From the NCBI RefSeq assembly GCF_030272615.1, contig NC_081413.1, positions 602,702,709-602,766,708 on the forward strand: a stretch of 64,000 nucleotides of DNA. The letters run 5' to 3'. Positions 47,078-58,354 of this stretch are shown piece after piece. A program made the translations under genes and the position numbers. This DNA comes from Cryptomeria japonica (lineage: Eukaryota; Streptophyta; Pinopsida; Cupressales; Cupressaceae). Each line of letters starts with the position of its first letter. Position 1 is the first letter of the stretch. Under the pieces are notes generated by a model. The model did not search any database. It saw nothing but the letters and a program-made list of their open reading frames with translations, and was not told the origin of the DNA.

Positions 47078-48560
47078 CTATTGAACTGAACTAAAATTTG
47101 AAGAAGCAGAATAAGGAGGATTAATAAAAGTATTAGGAACCACTATGGATGACTGAAGCACACAAAGGTTCAAGTGATCAAATCTTTCTTCAGATGTTTT
47201 ATCCATTCTTGATGCATGAGAGATAGGACTAGATGCATGCTCAATGGGAGAAAAATGAGAGAACTCATACAACTTTGATGCATGGTCAACACTACCAACT
47301 GCAACAAGCTCTCTTCTTTGATGATCACTAAATCAAGGGTGAACTCAATTGTCTTGCCTATCCCATTGTGAGTAATATATGGTAGACGGAAAGAAGGATG
47401 GAAGATAATACAAGGACACAAAGAACATTATTGAATGTGCCACCATTAGCCTCATTAGAACCACTCCCATTAACAATTATGTAGGTGTTATTACCCATCA
47501 AAATCTATGGAAGTGTATGATGCTCAAAAGAAGAGAACATGCCCTCTGATGATGCCATGTGATGTGAAGCTCCTGAATCAAGAAGTCATCTAGAGGACTA
47601 AAAATGTGTCAATGTAAAGAGAGAATGGCCCTTCATCTTGTCTTCATAATCTGTCGATGTAGTAGACCTAGAATGTCCAATTCTTGAAGTGGCGGAAGAT
47701 GATGCACTGGATGAAGGTGGTTGAATATTACTCTTTCAAAGAATTTCTTTCAGCTCATTAATCTACTCTGCATAACACTAATGCTCATCATGTACTGACT
47801 TGGCGCAATAAGCATAGTTAGACTTGTCCTTCTTGGATGAAGATCTCTTGGAAGAGGTGAAATAATTTGAATCATGTGCATGACAATCTAAAGCTAGAGG
47901 AATAGATTGTGTACCTTTGTTCTTCTACTTCTTCTTTTGTTTCCTTATAGATTTAGGAGTCTCAGCAACCAGGGCTTTAGATTTGGAACCAAAAACTAAA
48001 TCAAGCTATGACAGCTTGGCCTGCTCTTGTGTCAAGCACTCACAAAACACCTCAAATGAAGGCTTAGAAAACACCTCAAATGAAGGCTTAGTGAATGGGG
48101 TACCCAAAGAATCCATGATGGAATAGAATGATGAAGCAATGAACTGAAATTGGCCTTGAAGCTTAGACAGAATTAGAAAGATGTACTCCTTGTTAGTCTT
48201 TTGCTTTCCATAATGATGTAAATCTAATATGATGGATTTGAACTTCTCTAAAAGTCCTCAATGGAAGGAAATGAATCAAGTTTCAATTATGTTAAATCTA
48301 TCTGCAATAAAAGTGCATGGAACTCATTAATGCCCCCAAAACATTTTCTCAAATTTGAGCTAGATAGCCCTAGCAGTAGTATAGGAATCAATGTGAAATT
48401 GAGGATTGTTTAAAACATGTAGACCAATCAAACCCATAGCCTAATCCATCTTATACCTATGCTAAATGATCTCAAAATCACTAGCCAATTTGGGTTGGGT
48501 TTCATCTTAACAAGACCATAAATCCCTAGACCAAATCAATCTGATCATTGTAGTCTTTCA
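47078..48560 (-). pseudogene. Copia 3 gag, protease and pre-integrase remnant
   Basis: On the minus strand the gag core near 48430 reads AMGLIGLHVLNNPQFHIDSY. A short direct repeat encoding CFEV-type codons lies at 48045-48090 (AAAACACCTCAAATGAAGGC twice). A degenerate knuckle lies near 47840. The protease keeps DSGASHHM near 47575. The pre-integrase gives MGNNTYIIVNGSGSNEANGG and the THNGIGKTIEFT motif near 47365. It stops there, and no integrase core follows. Stops and frame changes are frequent. Confidence 0.75.
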
Positions 48561-49079
48561 GCTATGATAGTTATGACGCCCATTAGTTTCTCATTAGAAA
48601 GACCCAAAATTGGGCTATGGTTAAAACAATATATGAATTTTAAAGATGATGATTCTAACCCCCCCCTCCACAACAAGGAAAATAAACCCTTTTGCACTTG
48701 TACAAGTTGAGAAATTACAACAACAAGAAATGACAAAAAATAAGCTTACTGAGTCCCTAGTGAATATTCTAGAAAAATTTACTACATATCTAAATAGAGA
48801 ACTCTGAGAGCTTTACGATGATGTGTGAAAGTTTAAAAATAGAGTTTGTTTGCTCAAGTTATGGCCCCAAAAGTGAAAAAATGAAGGTTGCCTTTAGAGG
48901 CCCAATACAAAATTTTAGTGTAGAATTTGATCAAACCACCTATATAATTAGATTGGTGTTGGAGTCAAATTTTTGATGATATCTCAATTTCGCAGTTTCA
49001 ACTTTGTACGACGAAGTTATGGGCAAAAAACCAACTATATGTCAATTAAGGCTTGGAAGGTTTGAAGGGTTCCCAAAAT

Positions 49080-49262
49080 TGGAAATTTTTTTAATATAAC
49101 AAATTCCTGAAAAATAGAAAGTTTTCAAAAATAGTACGTTTTCAAATATAGAGAGTTTCTAAAAGCAGAAAGTTTTTGAAAATAGAAATTTTTTCAAAAT
49201 AGAAAATTTTCAAAAATGGAAACTTGCCAAAAATGAAAACTTTCTGAAAAAATTTGCAAAGA
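49080..49262. repeat. Imperfect A/T-rich short-period repeat in the Copia 3 leader
   Basis: Variants of TTTTCAAAAATAGAAAG follow each other about ten times with drifting spacing. Confidence 0.7.
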
Positions 49263-49988
49263 ATTCCCCGGTTTCTAATTTTGACAAATTGATAAGCAAT
49301 CTTAAGGTTTTTGGGCCTTCTGAGTGTGATGGTGATGTCTGTTTCTCCAAAGTGCCTAGATTATTTAGCTACACTTGGATTTTGCCACAATTTTTGTGTC
49401 CTCAACCAATTTGATCCAATTTTTTAACTTCTCCAATTTTAATGAAATGACAATCATTCTTATGGCTTTTTATGGTGTGAATATGATGACAACCTCTATT
49501 TGAGTCCAAAGAGCATAGAAAATTCACCTCAGGTTGAATCCCTCAAGCATTCAAATAGGAACTTGATATAATAGCTCTAATACCATGTAGAAGTTGATGG
49601 TCAACCTCAAGGGCCAAGAATCATCTGCAATAAAAACATCTATCATACAAAAGAGATCACGCAAAGATAATATGTTCTATAACAACCAGAGAATTGTGTA
49701 TAATACACAAAATAATATTGGAGATACATAATTAGAGGTACTAGTACAATGAATGAATGAATCCTTATAAAGGATGAATGAAACACTAGGTGCAACCCCT
49801 AATGCTAAAATTAGGAGAACTAAAGCAATGCAAAGTAGGAGTTAAATTAATCTCAACTACATATAGAAATAATGTTAGAAAAGAAAAATCTACATAATAA
49901 AAAACACCTAAGCCTAGCTTAAGTGAAAAGGCAATTAGAGGACCTAATTAATAAATAATTCAATAATTATCCTAAAATTACTCCAACA

Positions 49989-50234
49989 ATGACAAATAAA
50001 TGTTCTTGGAGTTTTTTCCCAAGAGCCTTAACATGACCTCCAATAATGAATTCAATAAGCCATAATGATCTTGTGGGGTATTCAAAGACTTAAAGTTGGG
50101 GGACATTCCAAAATCGAAATTGAGGGAGATTCAAAACTATCTTCCAAATATTAAATGGGGAAGTCTCCCTTCCCTAAAGAATTAGATAAATTTTGAAAGA
50201 TGATAAATTATGCCAAGGAGTTTCAAGGTAAAAG
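49989..50234 (+). pseudogene. LINE RNase H remnant, continuation after Copia 3
   Basis: The plus strand reads WGIQRLK, KIEIEGDSK at about 50110-50137, SPFPKELDKF and MINYAKEFQ, all expected further along the RNase H that starts at 45855. The EGDSK motif carries the conserved catalytic Asp region. The reading ends where the next LTR starts at 50235. Confidence 0.72.
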
Positions 50235-50563
50235 TGTTGGAGTAAAACTCCATTGCCATGAACACCACCTACAATATAACCTTCACAAAAAGAAAGGGAT
50301 ATTTCACCAAAGAGTTGAATTGATTTTGAGATTAGAAATAATGTACATAAGCATTTCTTTTAAAGCTAAAGGAATTAGGTGGGAGATCACATGATATGTA
50401 GATATGTTTCAATCAAATGTGAGGGTAGGTAGAGAGAACTAGCATCAACTACCTGGCTACAAATAAAAGGTAAATGATATTCACCTAAATGTAAAATATT
50501 AAATAATGATGCCTAAGTAAAATTAACCTAAGTAAATAGAATAAATCCTTATTTACTCCAACA
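50235..50563 (-). repeat. LTR of Copia 4
   Basis: The 329-bp repeat begins TGTTGGAGTAAA and ends with the exact inverse TTTACTCCAACA, the terminal inversion expected of a Copia LTR. A C run with TTAAG (polypurine tract complement) follows at 50564-50575, so this is the 3' LTR of a minus-strand element. The last 110 bp recur at 53216-53326. Confidence 0.85.
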
Positions 50564-51050
50564 ACCCCCCTTAAGTGCAACCTAGGGAGAAGATTATTAT
50601 GCAATATGAGCAAGATGCAATATGGGTCCCAACAACTAGGCCATGTTAGGTACCCATGTACAATGCAAAGAAATGAAATGAATTTTCTCACAAATGGGGA
50701 AAAGGAGAAAATTGCATGGGAGAAGAATCCTCTCCAAAAGAAATAAAAGAAACAAACAAGATGATGCATGGAGGACTCAATCATACCCCTCAAGGACTGC
50801 ATACATCATGTATATACAATAAATGATCCCCCCATAGGAAGGAAAGGAGACTGCGTAGCCTTCTATAGCGGGTAATATCTTGCAGAAATGGTAAGTTCTT
50901 GAAGACAAAACATAGTCCAATAATTACAAACAATGGTTATCCCCTTGGGAAGAAGATAAACCAAGTACAAATGCAAGAATGCTTCCCATTCTAGATAGGA
51001 CTTGGTAGGAATTAGAATCTAAATGTAGGATGATAGTGTCTCTAAAATAT
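50564..51050 (-). mobile_element. Copia 4, 3' untranslated part
   Basis: This stretch aligns with 53327-53689, including CCCATAGGAAGGAAAGGAGA and GAAGACAAAACATAGTCCAA. Neither copy has recognisable RT, and I found no matching 5' LTR. Confidence 0.75.
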
Positions 51051-51540
51051 TCCCATATATTACCAAGTCCTTAGATGATGAATATGCCACAAACCAATCG
51101 AGTACATGCCCAATCACAATAGAAAGTGACAAAGAAGGAACCATTGAAAACTAATTATTAATAAGCTTCAAAGACAAAGATGAAGTGAAAATTGTTGTGT
51201 CACAACTATCATCAAATAGGAGAGATAAACCCTCAAATGTGTCCTCCAAATCTGAAATGTGAGACTCCACAAACAATCAACCAATATCTGGCAAATAGGA
51301 ATCTCAATCAGGAAGACAAATAGATACCTCTCGCAATGACTCATAAAAATCACCAACAAAAGATGAATGTGTGATATCAACTCGAGAAGTAGGAGCTATA
51401 CAAGGAGCTTTTGGATCATCGTAATGCTCAATTTCTACTTTATATTCAAACTCCTCTAAGGTACCATCATCAAAGGTAATATCATCAACATCAAAAAGTG
51501 AAAGAAGGCAATCTAAAGAAAGATCATCCAAGAATGGAGG
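50930..51540 (-). pseudogene. Unrecognised acidic ORF next to the Copia 4 3' end
   Basis: The clearest piece, 51531-51304, reads MDDLSLDCLLSLFDVDDITF, then EEFEYKVEIEHYDDPKAP and SFVGDFYESLREVSICLPD. After a stop the same strand continues ISDLEDTFEGLSLLFDDSCD and, with breaks, VIGHVLDWFVAYSS toward 50950. It is rich in Asp, Glu and Leu. It lies where a Copia would normally carry RNase H and RT, but none of those motifs is present. It may be a captured host fragment or a lineage-specific element protein. Confidence 0.4.
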
Positions 51541-53215
51541 AACATGTAGATCTCCAAAAAACTACCAAATAATGGTCCAAACTGTGCATGGGCACTAAAT
51601 ACCTATAAACTTGGGTTGGGATTTGCATTAGAAGCACATACTAATACTTCAAACAATCAAACCTATGATATGATCATTCCTATTACCCCAAATTGATTGC
51701 TTACATTTAATTTTTGGCTCGAGAATGATTCCATAAAGATGAGCAAGAGATTAAGCCAACAACAATGTGTGAATATTTTTTTTTCCCATGACTCATAATT
51801 TTCCTTCTAGTCAAAGTGATAACAGAATGATGTGTTGCATAACCCATGATTACATCAATGATACACTTCACACATTATGAATAGCGATCAGCAAAATGTC
51901 ATTGTGCAGGCCAAGATTCAAACTTCAACAGATAAAATTTGGTACACTATAAAAAAATATCTAAAAAATACCTTGTCCACTATGAAGTTGATGAAAAGAG
52001 TGCTTCGTTGATATTTGGATTGTGAGAAAGACCTAGCTGTTTGCAAAAATGAAAAAATGTGGCTTGAATTTTGAACGTGCATGTGGTCAATTGTGTACTA
52101 TGCCAAAAATAGGCCTTTTGAAATTCAAATAATCTTGTTTGCACAATTATGTGGCATATACCCCTCCCCACAAATTAAGTCTTCACAATTCACATAGCAA
52201 GCCACAAACTCCCTACAACAAGCACTTAACGCACAACGGAACTCCGGACACGGTGGTATGTAAAGATTAAAGTACACCTTTCCACAGCAAATATGGGATA
52301 TATGTTCATGCACTATGCACACGTGCCCACCACTATGAAAGTTTATGCACAAAGGAGAAACCTTAGTCTGATAAAATTTCTTGCAACTTTAGCAAGGGAT
52401 AAAGTAATCCGCAAATAAAATACAAATCAACCAATCAGCATCAATCTGCCATGGGAAGGAATAAATATAACGCACACATAAGTTTACAATAATAAAAACC
52501 CCAATTGAAATAGATCACCAAACAAAACGCATAGGCTAATAGAGTCTAATGCAACCAGAATCTTTGTAAATGTAATAAGGAGACACTGCAAAACAAATGC
52601 ACAGTAAAAAATTCACTTCTCTAATCAGTATTGTGATGATCAAAGAGCAAGAAATGAAATGATTGGGCCCAACACACATTATGAGTATGCCTTGTCTCTT
52701 GAAATCTTAAGATGCCTTGATCAATAGATAAAAATTGTTGATCTCTAGTATGTACACTAGATCCAAGTTGTAGCCTAAATTGAAGCCTTCTAAGAAGAAT
52801 AGCTGCCCACAAAAATACCTTCACAAAGGGAACAATGCTTGTGAAAGGATAAATTCAGACAATATTGTACTACTTAAACCTAGGACGAAGACGATGAGAA
52901 TAGGTGGGTTGAGTCGACAGAAGACATTTCCACAACTGGGCATAAATTATGGCCTCTGATATAGAGATATGGCTCCAATAGGATATTTAAATCTAGCACA
53001 ACCCCACGATGGTAAGGATTTCACCCAATATTGAATAGGAATAAATGGAAATCATAGATATTAATGTGTTTGTTCATTAATAAATCTTGTCATATGTATT
53101 TTGTGCCATGGGCTCTATCATCAAAATAAGCCTCAACACAATAAGGGAATCACAACCTAAGAAATATGTAGGCCAAATATATTGATCTAGATCATGCCAA
53201 TAAGAAAAAACTATC
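51541..53215. other. No recognisable gene
   Basis: Moderately AT-rich DNA with only short ORFs. One minus-strand reading at 52125-52352 is Cys-rich but matches no family I know. It probably belongs to the Copia 4 insertions or to the sequence they landed in. Confidence 0.45.
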
Positions 53216-53689
53216 ACCAAAGAATGCAAATGTAAATGATATTCGCCTAAACATGAAATATTAAATAATGATGCCTATGTAAACTTAAGCATGGGTGAAT
53301 AGAATAAATCCTTATTTACTCCAACACCCCCCCTTAAGTGCAACCTAGGGAGAAGATTATTATGCAATATAAGCAAGATGCAATATGGGCCCCGACAACT
53401 AGGCCATGTTAGGTACCCATGTACAATGCAAAGAAATGAAATGAAATCTCTCACAAATGGAGAAAAGGAGAAAAACACATGCGAGAAAAATCCTCTCCAA
53501 ATGAAATATAAGAAACAAACAAGATGATGCATGGAGGACTCAATCATACCCCTCAAGAAATACATACATCATGTATATACAATAAATGATCCCCCATAGG
53601 AAGGAAAGGAGACTACATAGCCTTCTATAATGGATAATGTCTTGCAAAAATGGTGAGTGCTTGAAGACAAAACATAGTCCAATACTTAC
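53216..53689 (-). mobile_element. Second partial copy of Copia 4 (LTR end and 3' part)
   Basis: 53216-53326 matches the last 110 bp of the LTR at 50563. 53327-53689 matches the adjoining internal part. The left part of the LTR is missing. The right side is cut at 53690 by the Gypsy element. Confidence 0.78.
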
Positions 53690-55337
53690 TGTGTGGGGGA
53701 AAAAGCGAGACTAGGTTAACTTGTCCTAATCCTACCTCTTGTCACACATTACGGAATACGAAAGAGCCTAGAGGTATTGCACAATTGGCTACTTCTTTTT
53801 GGTGAAAGAGAGAACCACGAGCTACCTATTAGGGTTTCTATTCCTTTGTTGTAATTGAAAGGTAAGATTATGCAAGTCCAATTCCTAACCCTAAAATGCA
53901 AGTATGAACTAATAACAAGATTGCAGAATTGAACTTAAACAATGGAAAGCTGTAAATACAAAGATAAGACAAGAATGCAAATGCGTACCCGGAGTCAAAA
54001 TCTGAGAGGAAATGTTCGGGACGGGGGCGCGGGCGCCACTGTCCTGATTCTGCACCTGAAACTGCTGTTTTGCACTCTGGAAAACTGTCTGAAATGTTGT
54101 CTGTCAGGAGGACCAGGGCGCCCAGCACCTCTGTCCCAGGGACCAGGGCGCCCAGCGCCCCTGTCCTGGCAGGACCAGGGCGCCCCACGCCCCTGTCCTG
54201 GTCTTTTGCCCTGCAATTTGGTGTGGGGTGCTGTCTCGACCTGCTTTTCCCGGATCTGCAACCTGCGGCGTCGTCCGAGTCCCGAACCTGCACTTATATC
54301 TGAAAAAGGTGTTTGGGCGGCTATATAGGGTTTTGCCTTAGTCAAACCCCCACTTCGGTGATTTCCACCTCCACGAATAGCCAAGTTGTATTGTAAAAGT
54401 AATGTGTGTGCAGACCTTGTGTGTGTGCAAGATCTAAAATGCAAGTAAGCAAACTAGAGCAACCTAGGAAGTAAACCCTAATTGCTTGTAGATGATAATG
54501 TAAATGCTCTAAATCAAGATGCAAAGTGATCTAAAGCATGAATGTAAGTGATATAATGAAGCTTATGTAAAGACATGAAAACAACATGAAATCATACCCA
54601 ACCCCAAGGGAGGGGTACAAGCCAATCTTCAGTCGGTGATCCCTTATTGCTCTTCAATGCCTTCAAAGCCCTAAGTGAATGAATGGATTTGATGAATGCT
54701 TGGAGGATGAATGTTGAAAGTGATTGAAGTCTTCAAAGATCTGCCCTTTCGCTGCATATGAGGTTCCTCAAAACAAAAATCGGATCCCTTCAAATGAAGA
54801 AAGAGAGCTCTTATGTATGGAACCCTAGGTCTTAATTCCGACTTTTGGCCGACCTAGAGATTGAATATCCTGCCAATTTCTTGGGGTTAAGCTTTATTTT
54901 ATGATTGGATCGCGCTCCTAAAATTTCGGGAAAAATGTCCGGGACCATGTGCACTCCGGGCGCCACGGTCCCGACAACTTTTCTCCAAATTTTCAGGGCC
55001 GTCAGATATGATGATTTTAGAGAGAATCCCAAAGTTGCAGGTGATTTCGAGATGTTTTGACCCCCGAAATCAAGCCCCCAAGCTCAGAATAGGGCCTAAT
55101 TAGGGTTTTTGATTAGATGATGTATTGGAGGAATAAAATGAAAGGGGCACGCTTTAATGAAAGGGCCCGACTTTATGATGTGGAAAATGATGAAATAGAA
55201 CCTTTAGACCTAATTAATTTGATTAATTAAGTGCTAAAGGAGAAATGCAATGCAAAATGCAACTGCGCCAAGGCGGGTGCTAAACTAGGTGTGAAATTGT
55301 ACTGCTTTAGCAAGTGCGTACAATTTATGACGTTACA
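53690..55337 (-). repeat. 3' LTR of the Gypsy element
   Basis: It starts TGTGTGGGGGAAAAAGCGAG and ends TTTATGACGTTACA on the plus strand. TG/CA ends and the adjoining polypurine tract set the borders. The partner LTR is outside the window, so the ends rest on these signals alone. Confidence 0.75.
54111..54202. repeat. GC-rich tandem array in the Gypsy LTR
   Basis: Three units of 30-32 bp begin GACCAGGGCGCC at 54111, 54141 and 54173, each ending in a CTGTCC-type half that is partly self-complementary to its start. A related GGGCGCCACTGTCCTG lies at about 54028 and GGGCGCCACGGTCCCG at about 54958. Confidence 0.85.
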
Positions 55338-55354
55338 TTTAGCCCCCACTTTAG
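55338..55354 (-). other. Polypurine tract of the Gypsy element
   Basis: TTTAGCCCCCACTTTAG on the plus strand is a purine-rich CTAAAGTGGGGGCTAAA on the element strand, directly inside the 3' LTR. Confidence 0.8.
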
Positions 55355-55918
55355 TGGTCATATGAGTACTACGTGCATATGCAAGCTAAAGTACAGAAAA
55401 GTAAACATTATTTGAAAAAGGATATATCCATAAGTTGTCGAACGAAGCCCTCAGCGGTATCTGCAGTACATAGTTAGGAACCGCACCCTACAAAACACAC
55501 GTTAGATCACAAAATCACCTAATGCTTACTAAGGAAGGTGATGAAATTTGTGAGTAGCTATATGCCCCCCCCTGTTTCGACTTGCTTATTAGGGAGGTGA
55601 AACAGGGTAACATGTTTACTTACGACAAATTGTGTAAGAGAGTATTGATGAGGGATGTTCACTGAAAAGGCTTCATTAGAGCACTTTTTGGAACATCAGG
55701 AGAGTAGGGGAATGAAAATACGATTCCTACGCAACAAACAATTCGAAAATCGCATCTCCCAAACTCAAGTTATGATGAAATGAGTGAAAGAGGAAAATTA
55801 GGGTTTTGAAACTAAAGGTAAAGGAATGAACGTATATACCTTGAAAGAGACATTTGCATTTGTCACTTTGTTGATTCTGAGTATTGTTCATTGTAGTAGA
55901 GCCCACATAGCCATCATC
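55355..55918 (+). promoter_or_regulatory. Presumed promoter and leader of the antisense PMD gene
   Basis: Between the polypurine tract and the PMD start codon there is no ORF on the element strand. The frame of exon 1 stays open upstream to an ATG at 55826, which would add 31 residues with a hydrophobic stretch (FAFVTLLILSIVHC). I prefer the ATG at 55919 because the first residues then are the charged MPSQRPERPTR. No TATA box or other core element can be assigned with confidence. Confidence 0.35.
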
Positions 55919-58354
55919 ATGCCTTCACAACGACCGGAGCGTCCCACGAGGATTGAGATCATGCGACAGGTCGTGATCGACGACGAGCCACTGGACGAGG
56001 TGAGTTGACTGAATGTTTGACTTTAGATTTTCTGCATTTGACTTTCTGTGATCGTTTGTGGGCCCTGGAACCCGACCGTGGGTCCCACACAGGGCACCAT
56101 GGTCCCTGTGGGGCGCCATGGTCCCTGACAGGGCGCCATGGTCCCAATCAGGACTTGGCAAGAGATACCAGGGTTAGCATACGATGTTCGACAGTTTGCA
56201 TGAATGATTTTGATGATTGAGTACTGATTATAGTTATGTTTTTGTGATGCAGGGTCTCCCGTACATGAGAGAGAACACGGCGGGGCAGATTCTTCGCAGT
56301 TTGCATGATCAGATTCCCCGACTTACTCAGGCAGAGAGAGACACATTGTCGATAGTAGGTTTGTGGTCTATGATTCTTATGTCGGCCATCCGATTTCATC
56401 CCGCGATGCTGATGGCACTCATGGAGCGATGGGATCCTGACACATGCACGTTCCAGCTTCCAGTAGGGGAGATGACGGTGACGCTTGAGGATGTGTACCG
56501 CATTCTTCGCCTATCGATCAGAGGAGCTACCGTGACATATGCGACCGATCGGTCAGTAGAGGATCATCAGAGGGAGCAGGTATATTGCATAGGGAGAGTC
56601 ATGCCGAGTGAGACGAGAGGTCTTATCATGGTCAGCTGGCTCTTACATCCTATAGGAGAGGTGCCCCTCATGAGACGTCTTATGATAGCCATCATTGCAC
56701 TAGCTGTCTGCCCTAACGGGCGAGGTACGCACATGCATGGGGGTCTCACATGGTGCATCAGGGCCATGGAGAGACACAGGAGAGTATACGCCTGGGGTTG
56801 GAGTATGCTTGCACATCTCTATCATGACCTCGAGGAGTATGTTTTTGGACAGGGTTGCAGCTTGATGACATGCACACTTCTGCAGGTGTGGATATTTGAG
56901 CACTTTACATGCACCAGGCCTGTCGGCTATCCGATGAGTATGGCTAGCGAGCGACCTAGGGTATTTGCTTATCCACTTACCAGTGAGTGGAGATTTGGAG
57001 ATCTATTGTATTGGAGAGTGATGGTTGACAGATTGACAGCTGAGGTGACCGTGTGGAGACCATATCTGCGGATGCACAGATGGGATGGGATGGAGAGACA
57101 GTTAGCATGCCTACAGAGGAACCGTCTACTGAGAAGGCGATATCCACACATCATAGTCCCATTCTACTTTGACCGAGTACGGAGGCAATTTGGGCTAGAG
57201 CAGTGTGTTCCAGCCGATGTGCCCATCTACACTCGACACTCACAAGTCCTTCCCAGACCCAGAGCAGTAGCAAGACCCATGATAGATGATATCGAGCTCA
57301 CAGATATAGAGGGGTCCGATCAAGATGTGGTTATTGATTATGCTGCAGACCCCGGGGCACAGCGCAGGTATCATTCCTGGTTTGTGAGATCATACCCAGG
57401 GCCTATCTTTCCACCAGATCACCCGACAGGCCATCCAGGTCCATGGAGGCATGGAGATTGAGATGAGGATCAGGGATCCAGATCGAAGGAGCCAGAGGAG
57501 GGAGAGGGTCATGAGGAGGCAAGAGGTCCTGATTCTCCTATAGGAGATCAGCCTAGTGCCGAGGAGGAGGAGGAGGAGGATGACGATGAGGAGGAGAGAG
57601 ATGATGATGAGGAGAACGAGGATGCAGATGAGGATGGGGATGACGAGGAGGAGGAGGATAGAGATGATGAGGAGGAGTCAGATGCAGCTCCTCACCATTC
57701 AGGAGATGATACTGTAGCCTTAGATCCTCCCGTTATTCCCCAAAAGGGGGAACACGAGGCGCTACGGAGACCTGCACCTATCACGCACAGATCGTTCGAG
57801 CGTGGGGAGCCTAGTAGTTCCCAGTCACAGATGCTACCATATCACGATCCCTACTGGCGTGAGGGAGATCCAGGTATAGTAGGTTTAAATTGATTGATTG
57901 ATGTTTTGATGATATAAAATGGTACTAACACAAAATCTGTTCTATTGTTATAGCTAATGTGCAGGAGTGGCGCTCCCTGATCCAGCAAGCAGTGACAGAT
58001 ATCTCCACGACAGCGCAGATCCCTAGTTCCTCACAGGTTGCTTATAGACCTCAAGGGAACGCGGGTCAGCATGATGATTTGTTTTCCCCATTTCGAGTGC
58101 AGGTAGAGATATGGAGGGAGAGAGAGCGAGCATTATCAGAGGACCTTCAGCGGGCACAGCGCGATCTAGCAGCATCTCAGGCCGAGGCTACCTCATATCA
58201 CGCTATCCTTATGGATAGGGATCGTAGGAGTTCCTCTCGGAGCCATTCACGATCTATATCATGGTATACCCCCATGGGTCCACCTGCACAGCCGGATCAG
58301 GAGGGAGCATCTAGTCGTCACTCTCCAGCCACCAGCCCTAGGGATAGGAGATGA
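55919..58354 (+). CDS. Plant mobile domain (PMD) protein, three exons, antisense inside the Gypsy element
   Basis: Exons are 55919-55999, 56253-57873 and 57954-58354. Introns of 253 and 80 bp have GT-AG ends and join in frame (LDE|GLPYMRENT; GDP|ANVQEW). Residues 28-370 are the PMD fold (MALMERWDPDTCTFQLPVGE, VTLEDVYRILRL, GWSMLAHLYHDLEEY). A run of Glu/Asp (57560-57680), a basic patch, a short coiled coil (RERERALSEDLQRAQRDLA) and an RS-rich tail follow. The full design is 700 codons with one break, a TGA at 57459, so the present ORF gives 429 residues including the whole PMD. PMD proteins occur in plants both as silencing factors (MAIN, MAIL1) and inside transposons. Extra ORFs with a transposon-derived domain are known from Tat elements. 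The function is unknown. Confidence 0.82.
56000..56252 (+). other. PMD intron 1 with a 20-bp GC-rich repeat
   Basis: The donor is GTGAGT and the acceptor is TTTGTGATGCAG. At 56092, 56111 and 56131 stand three copies of GGGCGCCATGGTCCCTG (the first with one change), spaced 19-20 bp. The same core lies in the LTR of this element. Confidence 0.8.

Larger units (their letters stand above)
45950..49988 (-). mobile_element. Copia 3, internally deleted (gag and protease only)
   Basis: LTRs at 45950-46353 (404 bp) and 49586-49988 (403 bp) start TGTAGAAGTTG and end ATTACTCCAACA. The flanks ATGAT and ATGAC form a 5-bp target duplication with one change. The minus-strand order is 5' LTR, primer-binding site GCTCTAATACCA (49574-49585), an 0.8-kb leader, gag, protease, the beginning of the gag-pre-integrase, then directly the 3' untranslated part and polypurine tract at 46354. 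Integrase, RT and RNase H are missing, so the element is a deletion derivative of about 4 kb. Confidence 0.9.

Noticed and set aside
52125-52352. Cys-rich 75-residue minus-strand ORF, considered as a small secreted peptide
   Set aside because: No signal peptide, no known cysteine pattern, and no repeat support; probably chance.
54111-54202. Possible CRISPR-like array
   Set aside because: Units are adjacent without unique spacers, only three copies, and the host is a plant; it is an LTR tandem repeat.
53868-54444. Several overlapping Arg/Gly/Pro-rich ORFs on both strands
   Set aside because: Produced by the GC-rich tandem array in the Gypsy LTR, which lacks stop codons by composition.
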